IMG/VR virus record: IMGVR_UViG_3300008111_000027
Location: 61,301-125,300 of that record
Length of the DNA stretch: 64,000 nt
Direction: 5' to 3' (one strand)
Source: a virus
Below the pieces are notes generated by a model. That model did not search any database and was not told the origin of the DNA. It saw only the letters and a program-made list of their open reading frames with translations. This document shows, piece by piece, positions 26,933 to 35,313 of this stretch. The position numbers and the translations under genes were made by a program. How positions within the stretch are numbered: position 1 is the stretch's first letter; each line of letters begins with the position of its first letter.

Positions 26933-29370
26933 TTACCGTATCTCCATTCGTTGTAGTCCCACTTAGCTGTCCAAGCCGCACCTTTACGAAGGTCACGAAG
27001 GATTTCACGGTCGATTTCTGCTGCGATTTGCTCAGACAATAAAGCTGTCAATTCGGCTTCAGCATCGATGTTGTGGAATGCACTTACGTCTTGTGCCAAT
27101 TCAGGAGACCAGCTAGCTCTCAACTTTCTTTCAGTTACAGAAACTGTTACTGACTCAAGGTCGAAAGATACTTCACCGATTTCTTCTTCGAATTCTAATG
27201 AACTATATTCTCTCCAACTTACCTTAATGTCAGTTGATGCTAATGATGTATTAGCGGCAACTGTATAGTTTGTGAAACCTGTTGTTGTACCGTTATACTT
27301 TTGTAAGTCGATAGATAAGTAGATAACTCCTTCGGCGTCACAAATGTTAGCATATTTACCTGTTCTACCACTGTCTTTAGAACCGTACTCAACGATACCT
27401 TTACCGTATTTTTGAGTTACTACGTTAAAAGGAATGTTAGCAGCTACTGTAGCACCTAAGTGACTATACAATGAACTATCAAGACCTGATAGGGTATAAA
27501 CAGTTAATGATGCTAAGAACTCTTCAGTATCCATAACATGACCGTTAGGACCCGCAAGTTTACCAGCACCTTCGTAAGTTGTGAAACCTGTAATTTTAGC
27601 AATCACACTTGATACTGAGGTACCTGAAGCGATAGCTGATTGAGTTGAAGCAACACCGTTACTGAAAGTAACAAATTCAGATGTTACACCAGTAATTGTT
27701 GTGTAAGCACCTTTTGAGTAGTCAAACAAACCAGAATCAACTGAATCATCAGCTTCGTAGAAACGGTCATACAAGTTGTTACCAGTGTAACCGGCAGCTG
27801 GGTCAGTTTCAGAAGAAGGGAAACCGTATGGTTGACGGTGTGCACCTCCTGCAGTTCTGTCTTGGATTTTAGGTACGAAGTAGAACAATTTACCGATAGG
27901 TAAGTTCATTGCTTGTACAGATACGATGTCGTTCGCTAACAATTTAGAGAAAACACGACGGATGATAGGGAATACTACAGTTTCAAATGAACCTGAAGCA
28001 TCAGCCACAGCCGATTCGTTGATTAGGTATGAAGCTTGGTTTTCATACAATTGTGCGATGTTGTCTTTTTGGTGACCGTTAAGACCCTCAAGGAATCCTA
28101 AGTCGTCCCATTTTTTGATGGTATCTTCTGTCATTAAATCTTTCATTCTCTTGAATTGTGGATTCTCATATGCTTTTGATTCCGACAATACTTTTGAAGA
28201 AGAAGATGTTTGTGACGTTGTTATTTTATCAACCACTGATTCAGTTACAGGTTTTTTAGTATCTAATTCAGTTTTTATAGAACTATATAAGTTCTTAGAC
28301 TCTTTCAAGGTTGAAATTGAATCGAATCTTTTTAAGATGTTTAACTTCTCTTGTTTGGTGGTTGAGTGTTCAGTAAACAAACGAGTAGCGTAAGCTAAGT
28401 TGGCGTTAAATACAGCAACCTCATTTAACTTTTCTTTGAATAATACAAGAGCTTTCTTATACTCATCATTTTGTTTTCTAAGTTTGCTAACTTCTTCGTT
28501 GATTTCTTCTCTTTTATTACCGGCCTTAAATACATTTTTACTTTTAAGACCTCCATGGTAACCGTAACCTTTAGTACGAGCAGATTCTTCAACATCACCT
28601 TCTACAGGCTCATCACCTTCGTAAGTCTCGTCGACATATTCTTCAAGTGATTCATCTCCCATATTAGGGTCTTCATCACTCATCATGTCTTCATCAACAT
28701 CATCAAGTTCGATTTCGTAAACAGTTTCTTCAGTGTCATCCATCATTTCTTCCAATTCTTCATTTGAATATTCAGACTCATCACCCTCTTCTAAATCTTT
28801 ATCAGAGTGGTCTTCGTCGTGACCTTCATAGTAATCATCTTCAGACATCATGGTTTCATCCAAATCTTCCTCACCTAACTTAATGATATACTCATCATCA
28901 CCATCAGACAATTCAATGTGGTCATCATCTTTCTTAACGATTACACCATCCTCAGGACTCATTGCTTTGAAAACCTTTAAAATTTCGTCTTCATCGGCGT
29001 TGGTCATATCAACCACGTCATCACCCATATCGCCAAAGTCGTTCATGTTACCCATGTCGCCAAAGTCGTCATCAGATGAATCTTTTGAGTCGATGCCCTT
29101 AGATAGTTCGTCAGATGAATCATCATCTTCGTCCGATTTATCATCCCCTGTGTTATCGTCAGCATCAGCTGATACATCGTCTGCGGGGTCTTCTTCAGGA
29201 TTAGGTTGTTCTTTAACAACTTCTTCCTCATCTTCCATTGATTCTTTCAACAAATCGCCGATTTCTTGCTTCATAGTTGAAGCAAGTATACCTTTTGCGT
29301 TTGCCTTTACTGCCTCTTCAAGAGTCTGTACTTGAAGTAATGCTTGTTCTAGAATGGATTTTTCGCTCAT
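26884..29370 (-). CDS. Scaffold-major capsid fusion (gp22-gp23-like), frame interrupted near 26915
   Basis: The product has 828 residues. Residues 1-45 are helical; 46-265 are very acidic (Asp/Glu/Ser-rich, MGDMGDD-type runs); 290-370 are a coiled coil; together they resemble T4-type scaffold gp22. From about 398 the gp23 pattern begins: IKKWDDLGFLEGL...IAQLYENQ then INESAVADASG and VFPIIRRVFSKLLANDIVSVQAMN. Candidate protease sites are LSE/S (397/398) and INE/S (452/453), matching the gp21 rule of cleavage after (I/L)xE. The frame ends prematurely (ESQLKSTKLP) where the capsid fold should continue. Confidence 0.9.
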   Translation of the reverse strand: MSEKSILEQALLQVQTLEEAVKANAKGILASTMKQEIGDLLKESMEDEEEVVKEQPNPEEDPADDVSADADDNTGDDKSDEDDDSSDELSKGIDSKDSSDDDFGDMGNMNDFGDMGDDVVDMTNADEDEILKVFKAMSPEDGVIVKKDDDHIELSDGDDEYIIKLGEEDLDETMMSEDDYYEGHDEDHSDKDLEEGDESEYSNEELEEMMDDTEETVYEIELDDVDEDMMSDEDPNMGDESLEEYVDETYEGDEPVEGDVEESARTKGYGYHGGLKSKNVFKAGNKREEINEEVSKLRKQNDEYKKALVLFKEKLNEVAVFNANLAYATRLFTEHSTTKQEKLNILKRFDSISTLKESKNLYSSIKTELDTKKPVTESVVDKITTSQTSSSSKVLSESKAYENPQFKRMKDLMTEDTIKKWDDLGFLEGLNGHQKDNIAQLYENQASYLINESAVADASGSFETVVFPIIRRVFSKLLANDIVSVQAMNLPIGKLFYFVPKIQDRTAGGAHRQPYGFPSSETDPAAGYTGNNLYDRFYEADDSVDSGLFDYSKGAYTTITGVTSEFVTFSNGVASTQSAIASGTSVSSVIAKITGFTTYEGAGKLAGPNGHVMDTEEFLASLTVYTLSGLDSSLYSHLGATVAANIPFNVVTQKYGKGIVEYGSKDSGRTGKYANICDAEGVIYLSIDLQKYNGTTTGFTNYTVAANTSLASTDIKVSWREYSSLEFEEEIGEVSFDLESVTVSVTERKLRASWSPELAQDVSAFHNIDAEAELTALLSEQIAAEIDREILRDLRKGAAWTAKWDYNEWRYGNNGSSFESQLKSTKLP

Positions 29371-29389
29371 TTTATTAAATATATTTACC

Positions 29390-29397
29390 TATAAATA
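29390..29397 (-). promoter_or_regulatory. Late-type promoter element TATTTATA
   Basis: Minus-strand copy 19 nt before the ATG of the scaffold-capsid gene at 29370. Confidence 0.6.
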
Positions 29398-29450
29398 TGC
29401 TGATAATGTAAAAAAATACTGATTATAGTATGATAACCAATAATAAATTA

Positions 29451-30134
29451 TTATTTACCTAAATAACTATCCAACTTAGACATTAGATTTTTCATTCTAT
29501 TTGCGTCTGTTGGGTTTTCTTGAATTGATTCTTGGTATTGGTCCCTGTCTTTTAAATCGGAGAATACATAGGCACCTGGTGTACTTGGGGATGACACCAA
29601 ATCAAAACAAACTAATTCAAAATCTTCTTGAACAATGTTTTGACCTTTAATATTTTTTAAGGAACCAACACCTCTTGATGATATACCAAGTGTTGCACCA
29701 TTCATTAATAACATGGCGGCTTGGTCGCCTTTAGTACTAACAATACCCATTTTTTTCCAAGCGGGAGATGTGAACAATTTGATTTTACCCATTAGGATTT
29801 TACCATCCCACCAAGTTTCTAAAATTGAATGTGAAACTCTATCTAAATCTATTAGGGAAGAAGTTGGGTGATTTAATTCATTTAACGCACTACCCTTCTT
29901 TATAAGAGATTGATATTTTTCATTCTCTCTCTTAAGAATACTTTCAGGGTAGATTCTACCGTTTTTATTCGGTGTATCGTATTTTTGTAAAACAGCGTAA
30001 AGAACTACATCCTGAGAGTAGTCCACGTCTTTCATTTCAGAAATAATTTTCTGATTTTCTTTTGGTGATATATAACCAGCGTCGTATTCTATTAATATAC
30101 CTTTACCGGTTTCATTTGGGCCGAGTATTTTCAT
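29451..30134 (-). CDS. Prohead maturation protease (T4 gp21-like)
   Basis: The product has 227 residues. The catalytic His lies in ALNELNHP (H89) and the Ser in GISSRG (S152/S153), followed by FELVCFDLVSSPSTPGA, all diagnostic of the gp21-type serine proteases that cut scaffold and capsid delta domains after prohead assembly. It lies directly upstream of its expected substrate, the scaffold-capsid gene. A TATTTATT variant of the late element is about 13 nt before the ATG. Confidence 0.93.
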   Translation of the reverse strand: MKILGPNETGKGILIEYDAGYISPKENQKIISEMKDVDYSQDVVLYAVLQKYDTPNKNGRIYPESILKRENEKYQSLIKKGSALNELNHPTSSLIDLDRVSHSILETWWDGKILMGKIKLFTSPAWKKMGIVSTKGDQAAMLLMNGATLGISSRGVGSLKNIKGQNIVQEDFELVCFDLVSSPSTPGAYVFSDLKDRDQYQESIQENPTDANRMKNLMSKLDSYLGK

Positions 30135-30169
30135 CCAACTTTTTTATAATAAATACCCCGAATACTGAA

Positions 30170-30595
30170 TTAATTCTTTTTTTCAAAGAAATTAAATAAA
30201 GTTTCGTCTGTCAGAACGGTATCTACTATAGATTCTGATAAGTTGGTGATAATACTTTTAACCTCTTTAGAACGCACATCAAAAAATTTATCAACGTACA
30301 AGGTAATTTCAAGGTCCATAAAAGACCTTTTGTTTGTCTTTATACCACTAGTTTTAATATCCAAGTCAACAATTGATTCTTTTTTGAATAAATCAGAATT
30401 TAAAGAATATACTTTTTCTTTTATCTGTCTTCTTGTTTTTGAAATCAATTTTTCAAAATCGTGGTCATTTATTAGTGGTTGAGTCCATGAGTTTAATTGG
30501 ACGTAGATTGTTTTTAAGTTCTTATAATCAACCGTACCGTATCCAATTTTTACATTATTGTGTACACCGATTGAAATAAACTTTCCTTTTTTCAT
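30170..30595 (-). CDS. Uncharacterised morphogenesis-region protein
   Basis: The product has 141 residues, alternating beta and helix (KFISIGVHNNVKIGYG, DLEITLYVDKFFDVRSKEVKSII). There is no signal peptide or catalytic motif. It lies 35 bp upstream of the protease in the leftward head-assembly block, which suggests a head or neck role. Not recognised. Confidence 0.5.
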   Translation of the reverse strand: MKKGKFISIGVHNNVKIGYGTVDYKNLKTIYVQLNSWTQPLINDHDFEKLISKTRRQIKEKVYSLNSDLFKKESIVDLDIKTSGIKTNKRSFMDLEITLYVDKFFDVRSKEVKSIITNLSESIVDTVLTDETLFNFFEKKN

Positions 30596-30692
30596 TTAAT
30601 AATATCATACTTATATATTTTATGGTGTATTTAAAATATACAAAATAAACTTAACAAATCAAAACTTTTCATTTATATTTCAAAAAAAGATT

Positions 30693-30893
30693 ATGATAAT
30701 AGTAAACGTCAGTAAAGAAAAGAACCTTGAATCTGCATTAAAAAAATACAAATACAAGGTTCAGAAAACTAAACAAACCGAAAAACTTAGAGAAAAACAA
30801 GAATACACTAAACCATCGGTTGAAAGAAGGGGTAAAAAATTAAAGGCGATTTATAAGCAACAATTGTTTACCGACGAAGAAAAATCAAATTAA
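30693..30893 (+). CDS. rpsU: Phage-encoded ribosomal protein bS21
   Basis: The product has 66 residues: MIIVNVSKEKNLESALKKYKYKV, EKLREKQEYTKPSVERR and KAIYKQQLF. This follows bacterial bS21 along its whole length, especially the Bacteroidota form with MIIV opening, ALKK(Y/F)K and TKPSVxRR. bS21 sits on the 30S platform near the anti-Shine-Dalgarno region and helps mRNA selection. It is the only rightward gene in a 14-kb leftward block and its end overlaps the convergent gene by 9 bp. Upstream is AT-rich with a weak promoter-like TATATTTC. Expected effect: bias of host ribosomes towards phage mRNA. Confidence 0.9.
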   Translation: MIIVNVSKEKNLESALKKYKYKVQKTKQTEKLREKQEYTKPSVERRGKKLKAIYKQQLFTDEEKSN

Positions 30894-31625
30894 ACCGTTC
30901 TTTAATTCAATTAATTTATAGTAATTGAATTTTGAAATTTCCGATTTTTCCACTTCCGATTTTACATTCGTAAGTTTACTAACTACAGAATCTTCAGTAG
31001 ATTCTTTTAAGAGTGAATCTAATTTGTTATTGAGTTCTTTTTTAACAGAGTTCATTTCACTAATCAACTCCTCGTTAGTCATTGATACAATCTTATTAAA
31101 AGTTTCTTTTTGTTCCTCATTTAAAAAATCACCATACTTAATATTGAAATTATTTACCAATACCGTATTCAATAAAGAATGGTTTTCAATTTGAACTGAA
31201 GGTTTTTCAAAAACCTCTTTTTTCTTTTCTTTAATTAAATGAGACATTAAGTTTTCTCTAGCGTCAATCTTAGACGCGATATTGTGCATATTAGTCTCTT
31301 CTGAAAGAACATCCAAATCATTATAAAGTGAATTTGATTCCACCACAACGTCTTTGAGTGATTTACCAAACTCCTTCATTTCTTTTTTCAAAGATTTTGT
31401 TTTTTCAATCAAAATAGGTTCAATAGATTCCACATATAATTTGGCTTTATCTTTTGATGAAATGTTTAAGTTTTCAATATTTTCATAAAACATATACATT
31501 TCAGATAAAGATTTATTTGATTTTAGTTTATTTACTAAATCTTTAATTTCACCTTTATTATTTGAGGTGTAAGATTCGGTAAGTTTTGTTAACAGTTTTG
31601 TTTTTAATTCACCAAAGTTTGTCAT
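30885..31625 (-). CDS. Coiled-coil morphogenesis-region protein
   Basis: The product has 246 residues, nearly all helical and Lys/Glu/Ser-rich, with long heptad-like stretches (residues 85-125 and 185-235). It is placed immediately downstream of the portal gene with a 5-bp gap, where T4 has prohead-core genes (67, 68, 21). A scaffold-core role is a reasonable inference. Its last codons overlap the convergent bS21 gene. Confidence 0.5.
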   Translation of the reverse strand: MTNFGELKTKLLTKLTESYTSNNKGEIKDLVNKLKSNKSLSEMYMFYENIENLNISSKDKAKLYVESIEPILIEKTKSLKKEMKEFGKSLKDVVVESNSLYNDLDVLSEETNMHNIASKIDARENLMSHLIKEKKKEVFEKPSVQIENHSLLNTVLVNNFNIKYGDFLNEEQKETFNKIVSMTNEELISEMNSVKKELNNKLDSLLKESTEDSVVSKLTNVKSEVEKSEISKFNYYKLIELKNGLI

Positions 31626-31630
31626 TTTTA

Positions 31631-33439
31631 TTATTCGTTTAAGAAGTCTTTTAGTTTATTTTCTATTTCATAAATATTCTGTTGAGCTCTATTCATATCA
31701 AATAAATCTTCCAATTTATTGTTTTCACTCAACATACTTAAAATATTATGTTTTTTTGTTTCGTTTTCGCTTAATGGAGCTTCCCCTCCACCGGCTGGTG
31801 GCGGAGGTGGTGGTGCACCCGCACCCATATCCATTCCACCAGCTTCACCACCGGCAGTTTCACCACCCTCTTGTCTTTCTTCTTCAGGAACACCATATTT
31901 GGAATCAACATCATCAAATACACCACTTCGTTTAATAACGTTTTGTGTATTTGTCAATTCAAATCCAATTGCTCTTTCAATTCTTTGTTGTTGTAAATCA
32001 AGAATTACTTCACTATCACTCATACCAAGAATATTTTTCTTAGCCCAAGTATGTGAAACAGGAAGAATACCAATCTGAGATTGGTCTGAAGTTGCGTCTT
32101 TATATAGTGTAATTTTTTCTTTCCATTGTTCAATTCTTAATAAGTCAGACTGTGCCGACGGATTAGTTAAAGACAATGTAAAATTATCCAACTCATCTTC
32201 TAATCCAAGTAAATAAAGGTGTATTAGTGCAATTTTATTTAATTCTTGAATAATTGATTTTTGAATTCTATTAATTGTTCTCGCAAAACGTATATCCATT
32301 AACGCGAGAGTTTTACCATCACCTACAACCTCTTCAAACCCTAAGAAAGCTTTTGGTATACGAAGAGCCGCTAACATTTTCTTTTGGATATATTCAATAT
32401 CCGCAATCTCACCTAAGTTCTGTGCTCCCGCTAATGTTTCAATCGGGTTTGTTTGAGCAGGGTCACGAACAGGAATAAAATAATCTTGGTCAACCGCCAT
32501 TTGGTTATACCTCATATCAACCTGGCCGTTTCTTGAATCAACAATTTGGTCTCTTTTAAATTTATTTGCCACACGTTGAACATAAGCTTCGATATCTTTA
32601 TCGTCCATGTTTCCAACAAATATTTTAAAGACTCTTCTTTCAGGTGCTCTTGTTGTTCTGTAAATCAACATAGCGTCTTCAGCTAAAAGTAACTGTTTCC
32701 AAATCCTTCTGATTTTATCTAACATAGATGTACCATAAGGAAGTTTTCTATCATCACCTAATAACCTAAAATGTGCAATTTCCCAAGCTTGAAATTCTAA
32801 ATCTTTGTTCTTCCATTGGAATCTCAATTCCCTTGTAGGAAGTTGCATTGTGTTTTGTTGATTAGAAGTTTTACTCTCTTTTCCTTCGTGTCTTTCTATT
32901 TCAATATTTGGTAATTGTTGACACCCAATTATACCTCTTTCGGGGTCTATTTTAAGGTAAACAAAATTATCACCATATTTACAAACACCTCTTGTCCACA
33001 TCTGTAGATTGGTATTCAAATCCAATCTATTCATAAACAAATCTTCAAGAATGGATTTAATTCTTGTCGATTCTGAAAAAATAGTTAATATTTCACCCTT
33101 TTCTGATAGTGTTGTTGATTCTTCCGCATAAATGTCTAACGCTGCTGAAATTTCAGGAGTAAACTCCATTGATTCATAATCGTAGTAAGCTGATATCCTA
33201 TTTGGTTCATAGTATACAGATTGATTATAAAGAGATTGGTCAAGTTTTGTCCACTTATCCGCAACGTACTGGCTCTGTTGAGCTTGTAACATCGCCTTTT
33301 CGTATTCCTCTCTACTACTTGTTTTTAAAATTTGTTCTTTGTCAAAATTGAAAGACGGAGCTTCTTCAGGAGTTACCTTACCAGGAAACCCAAACATTTT
33401 TGTCAATCTCTGAAATACCGTCAAATTACTTTCCGCCAT
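31631..33439 (-). CDS. Portal protein (T4 gp20-like)
   Basis: The product has 602 residues. The conserved portal core is visible: SMEFTPEISAALDIYAEEST, GDNFVYLKIDPERGIIG, LPYGTSMLDKIRRIWKQLLLAEDAMLIYR and RAPERRVFKIFVGNM. These match T4 gp20, which forms the dodecameric DNA channel at one capsid vertex and initiates head assembly. The C-terminus has a Gly/Pro-rich tract (GAPPPPPPAGGG) before a final helix. A TATTTATA element is 3 nt before the ATG. Confidence 0.95.
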   Translation of the reverse strand: MAESNLTVFQRLTKMFGFPGKVTPEEAPSFNFDKEQILKTSSREEYEKAMLQAQQSQYVADKWTKLDQSLYNQSVYYEPNRISAYYDYESMEFTPEISAALDIYAEESTTLSEKGEILTIFSESTRIKSILEDLFMNRLDLNTNLQMWTRGVCKYGDNFVYLKIDPERGIIGCQQLPNIEIERHEGKESKTSNQQNTMQLPTRELRFQWKNKDLEFQAWEIAHFRLLGDDRKLPYGTSMLDKIRRIWKQLLLAEDAMLIYRTTRAPERRVFKIFVGNMDDKDIEAYVQRVANKFKRDQIVDSRNGQVDMRYNQMAVDQDYFIPVRDPAQTNPIETLAGAQNLGEIADIEYIQKKMLAALRIPKAFLGFEEVVGDGKTLALMDIRFARTINRIQKSIIQELNKIALIHLYLLGLEDELDNFTLSLTNPSAQSDLLRIEQWKEKITLYKDATSDQSQIGILPVSHTWAKKNILGMSDSEVILDLQQQRIERAIGFELTNTQNVIKRSGVFDDVDSKYGVPEEERQEGGETAGGEAGGMDMGAGAPPPPPPAGGGEAPLSENETKKHNILSMLSENNKLEDLFDMNRAQQNIYEIENKLKDFLNE

Positions 33440-33442
33440 GTA

Positions 33443-33450
33443 TATAAATA
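33443..33450 (-). promoter_or_regulatory. Late-type promoter element TATTTATA
   Basis: Minus-strand copy 3 nt before the portal ATG at 33439. Predicts a leaderless portal mRNA. Confidence 0.65.
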
Positions 33451-33491
33451 GTTTAAGAGAATATAATTAATTTTATTTTTATAATAAAGGA

Positions 33492-35267
33492 TTATCTTTT
33501 TTTACCAAATAACCAAGAATACTGTGCGTATTGTTCTTTTGTTGCATTGTTGTTGTGTCTTGGGACATTTGGGTCATTATCCATAGACATTGAACCTATT
33601 TGGTCAAATGCGGTACCATATGAATAAAAAGATTTATTTGGTTCATACGTCCTTTCAGATATTGTCCACGATTCTAACATCGCTTTATTTGCGTTTTCAT
33701 TTTTACTTAGTTGAGAGAAAGAAATGTCCCCAACATATAGAGCCATAGACATACTCATGATAGCATCATCGTGAGCTCCTTTCATGTGGTCTGGTCTACC
33801 ATTGATGTAAACAAATGTGTTTAATTCATTCATTAACCTTGCGGACCTAACCTGAAATCCTTTTCTTAATTGTTCTTCAAATGCCGCAACGATTTGAGTC
33901 CTCTTATTATTGAAATTAATACCGGGGATTTTCTCCATCGCTTTGGAATTATATTCCCAAATATTCTTTGTGTTGATACCATCAATATAGAGATTTTTGT
34001 AGTTCAATTCTTGTAGTTTTCTTGATGTTGCAACACCCATTCCACCAGTGATATCAACAACAATAAATGCTTCATAAAGAACACCCCATTTGTATGCGAC
34101 GGACGCCAAATCGTCAGGTGGTATTTTACCAATGTATTCAGCCACTTGTTCCCTCTCATCAAAGTCAATTATGTTTATTGATGAAAAGTCTTCACTATCC
34201 CCACGAGAAACATCAACACCCATTATGTATTTGTGTCCTTGAATTGGTTCTTTCCATTGCCAAAATGTTCCTTGCATGTATTTTTCCTTAGGGTCTCTCA
34301 ACATATTTTTTACAATATTGTCTTGAACATCTGAAGGAATTACACCATCACCTGAACCAAGAAAGTCACACTCTAATTCCTGTGCAATTTTTCTTCTATC
34401 AAATTTGAATTTTTTTGACATTGATTCAAACCAAGAAGATAAAGGTTTATAACCTTCTTCTTCGTATTGTTTATAGTTTTGAATTTCAAAGTCGGTCATT
34501 ACAACTTCGTCATCATCGTATTGCTCTCTATTCAACATGTAATGGACTATATCACTACACTTAACCCATCTTAAATCTTTTGTGTATCTCGGGTCTTTAA
34601 ACCATCTTAAATCGGTAATATGAAAATCGTTTACACCTCTAATCGCTTGGTCGTAAACACCGTAATAAATTGGGTCAAAACCGTTTGGTGTCGAAATAAG
34701 AATAATCTTACCACCCGTAGATAGAGACGCCATAGATGCAGCCCAAAAGTCTTCACCGGCTTCAATGTACGCAGCTTCGTCAAATACAAGTATAGTTGGT
34801 GTATAACCACGTAACGCATCCGCAGAAGTTGCTACAGCTTTTACCTCACATCCATTGTTTAATCTAAATCTACTTTCTGAGTTTTTATCGGGTGAAAACC
34901 CAACATTAATCCAATCAGGCCATTGGTCTAAGAAATTTCTAATCTTATTAGCCATTTCTACCGCAGTATCTTTTTTGTTCGCAATAACAAGAACCCTTTC
35001 AGGATTTTCAGGTTTTGCTAATTGTAACTTTTTAGAAATCCAAGCCGCGGTAACAGTTGTTACACCTGCCTGTCTATACTTTCTTGTGATATTTTCATTG
35101 TACGATTCGTAGTCTTTTAACAATTGAATTTGGTCAGGAAAAAGTTCTAACGGGACGTATCTTTTCTGAGTGTTATCGTAAGTCTGTAGATATGTTCTTA
35201 AAGCATATGGTGTATCTTTTAAAATACGGGCATACTCTTTTAATTGTTCTATTTTTTGATTACTCAT
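33492..35267 (-). CDS. Terminase large subunit (T4 gp17-like)
   Basis: The product has 591 residues. The ATPase P-loop region reads YRQAGVTT (residues 64-71), with Val where T4 has Lys (RQLGKTT); Walker B is ILVFDEAAY (D163, E164) and the coupling motif is ISTPNG. The nuclease domain starts MGVDVSRGDSEDF (D352) and has the final acidic cluster HDDAIMSMSMAL. The enzyme cuts concatemers and pumps DNA through the portal, encoded immediately downstream. A late-type element is 3 nt before the ATG. Confidence 0.95.
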   Translation of the reverse strand: MSNQKIEQLKEYARILKDTPYALRTYLQTYDNTQKRYVPLELFPDQIQLLKDYESYNENITRKYRQAGVTTVTAAWISKKLQLAKPENPERVLVIANKKDTAVEMANKIRNFLDQWPDWINVGFSPDKNSESRFRLNNGCEVKAVATSADALRGYTPTILVFDEAAYIEAGEDFWAASMASLSTGGKIILISTPNGFDPIYYGVYDQAIRGVNDFHITDLRWFKDPRYTKDLRWVKCSDIVHYMLNREQYDDDEVVMTDFEIQNYKQYEEEGYKPLSSWFESMSKKFKFDRRKIAQELECDFLGSGDGVIPSDVQDNIVKNMLRDPKEKYMQGTFWQWKEPIQGHKYIMGVDVSRGDSEDFSSINIIDFDEREQVAEYIGKIPPDDLASVAYKWGVLYEAFIVVDITGGMGVATSRKLQELNYKNLYIDGINTKNIWEYNSKAMEKIPGINFNNKRTQIVAAFEEQLRKGFQVRSARLMNELNTFVYINGRPDHMKGAHDDAIMSMSMALYVGDISFSQLSKNENANKAMLESWTISERTYEPNKSFYSYGTAFDQIGSMSMDNDPNVPRHNNNATKEQYAQYSWLFGKKR

Positions 35268-35270
35268 ATA

Positions 35271-35278
35271 TATAAATA
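35271..35278 (-). promoter_or_regulatory. Late-type promoter element TATTTATA
   Basis: Minus-strand copy 3 nt before the terminase ATG at 35267, directly downstream of the terminator of the preceding unit. Confidence 0.65.
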
Positions 35279-35280
35279 TG

Positions 35281-35306
35281 AAAAAGGGTGGTTAAAAACC
35301 ACCCTT
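35281..35306 (-). terminator. Intrinsic terminator between unit 35314-38792 and terminase
   Basis: GGGTGGTT/AACCACCC forms an 8-bp stem with a 3-nt loop, followed on the minus strand by five or six T. The terminase promoter element abuts it. Confidence 0.85.
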
Positions 35307-35313
35307 AAAACTT

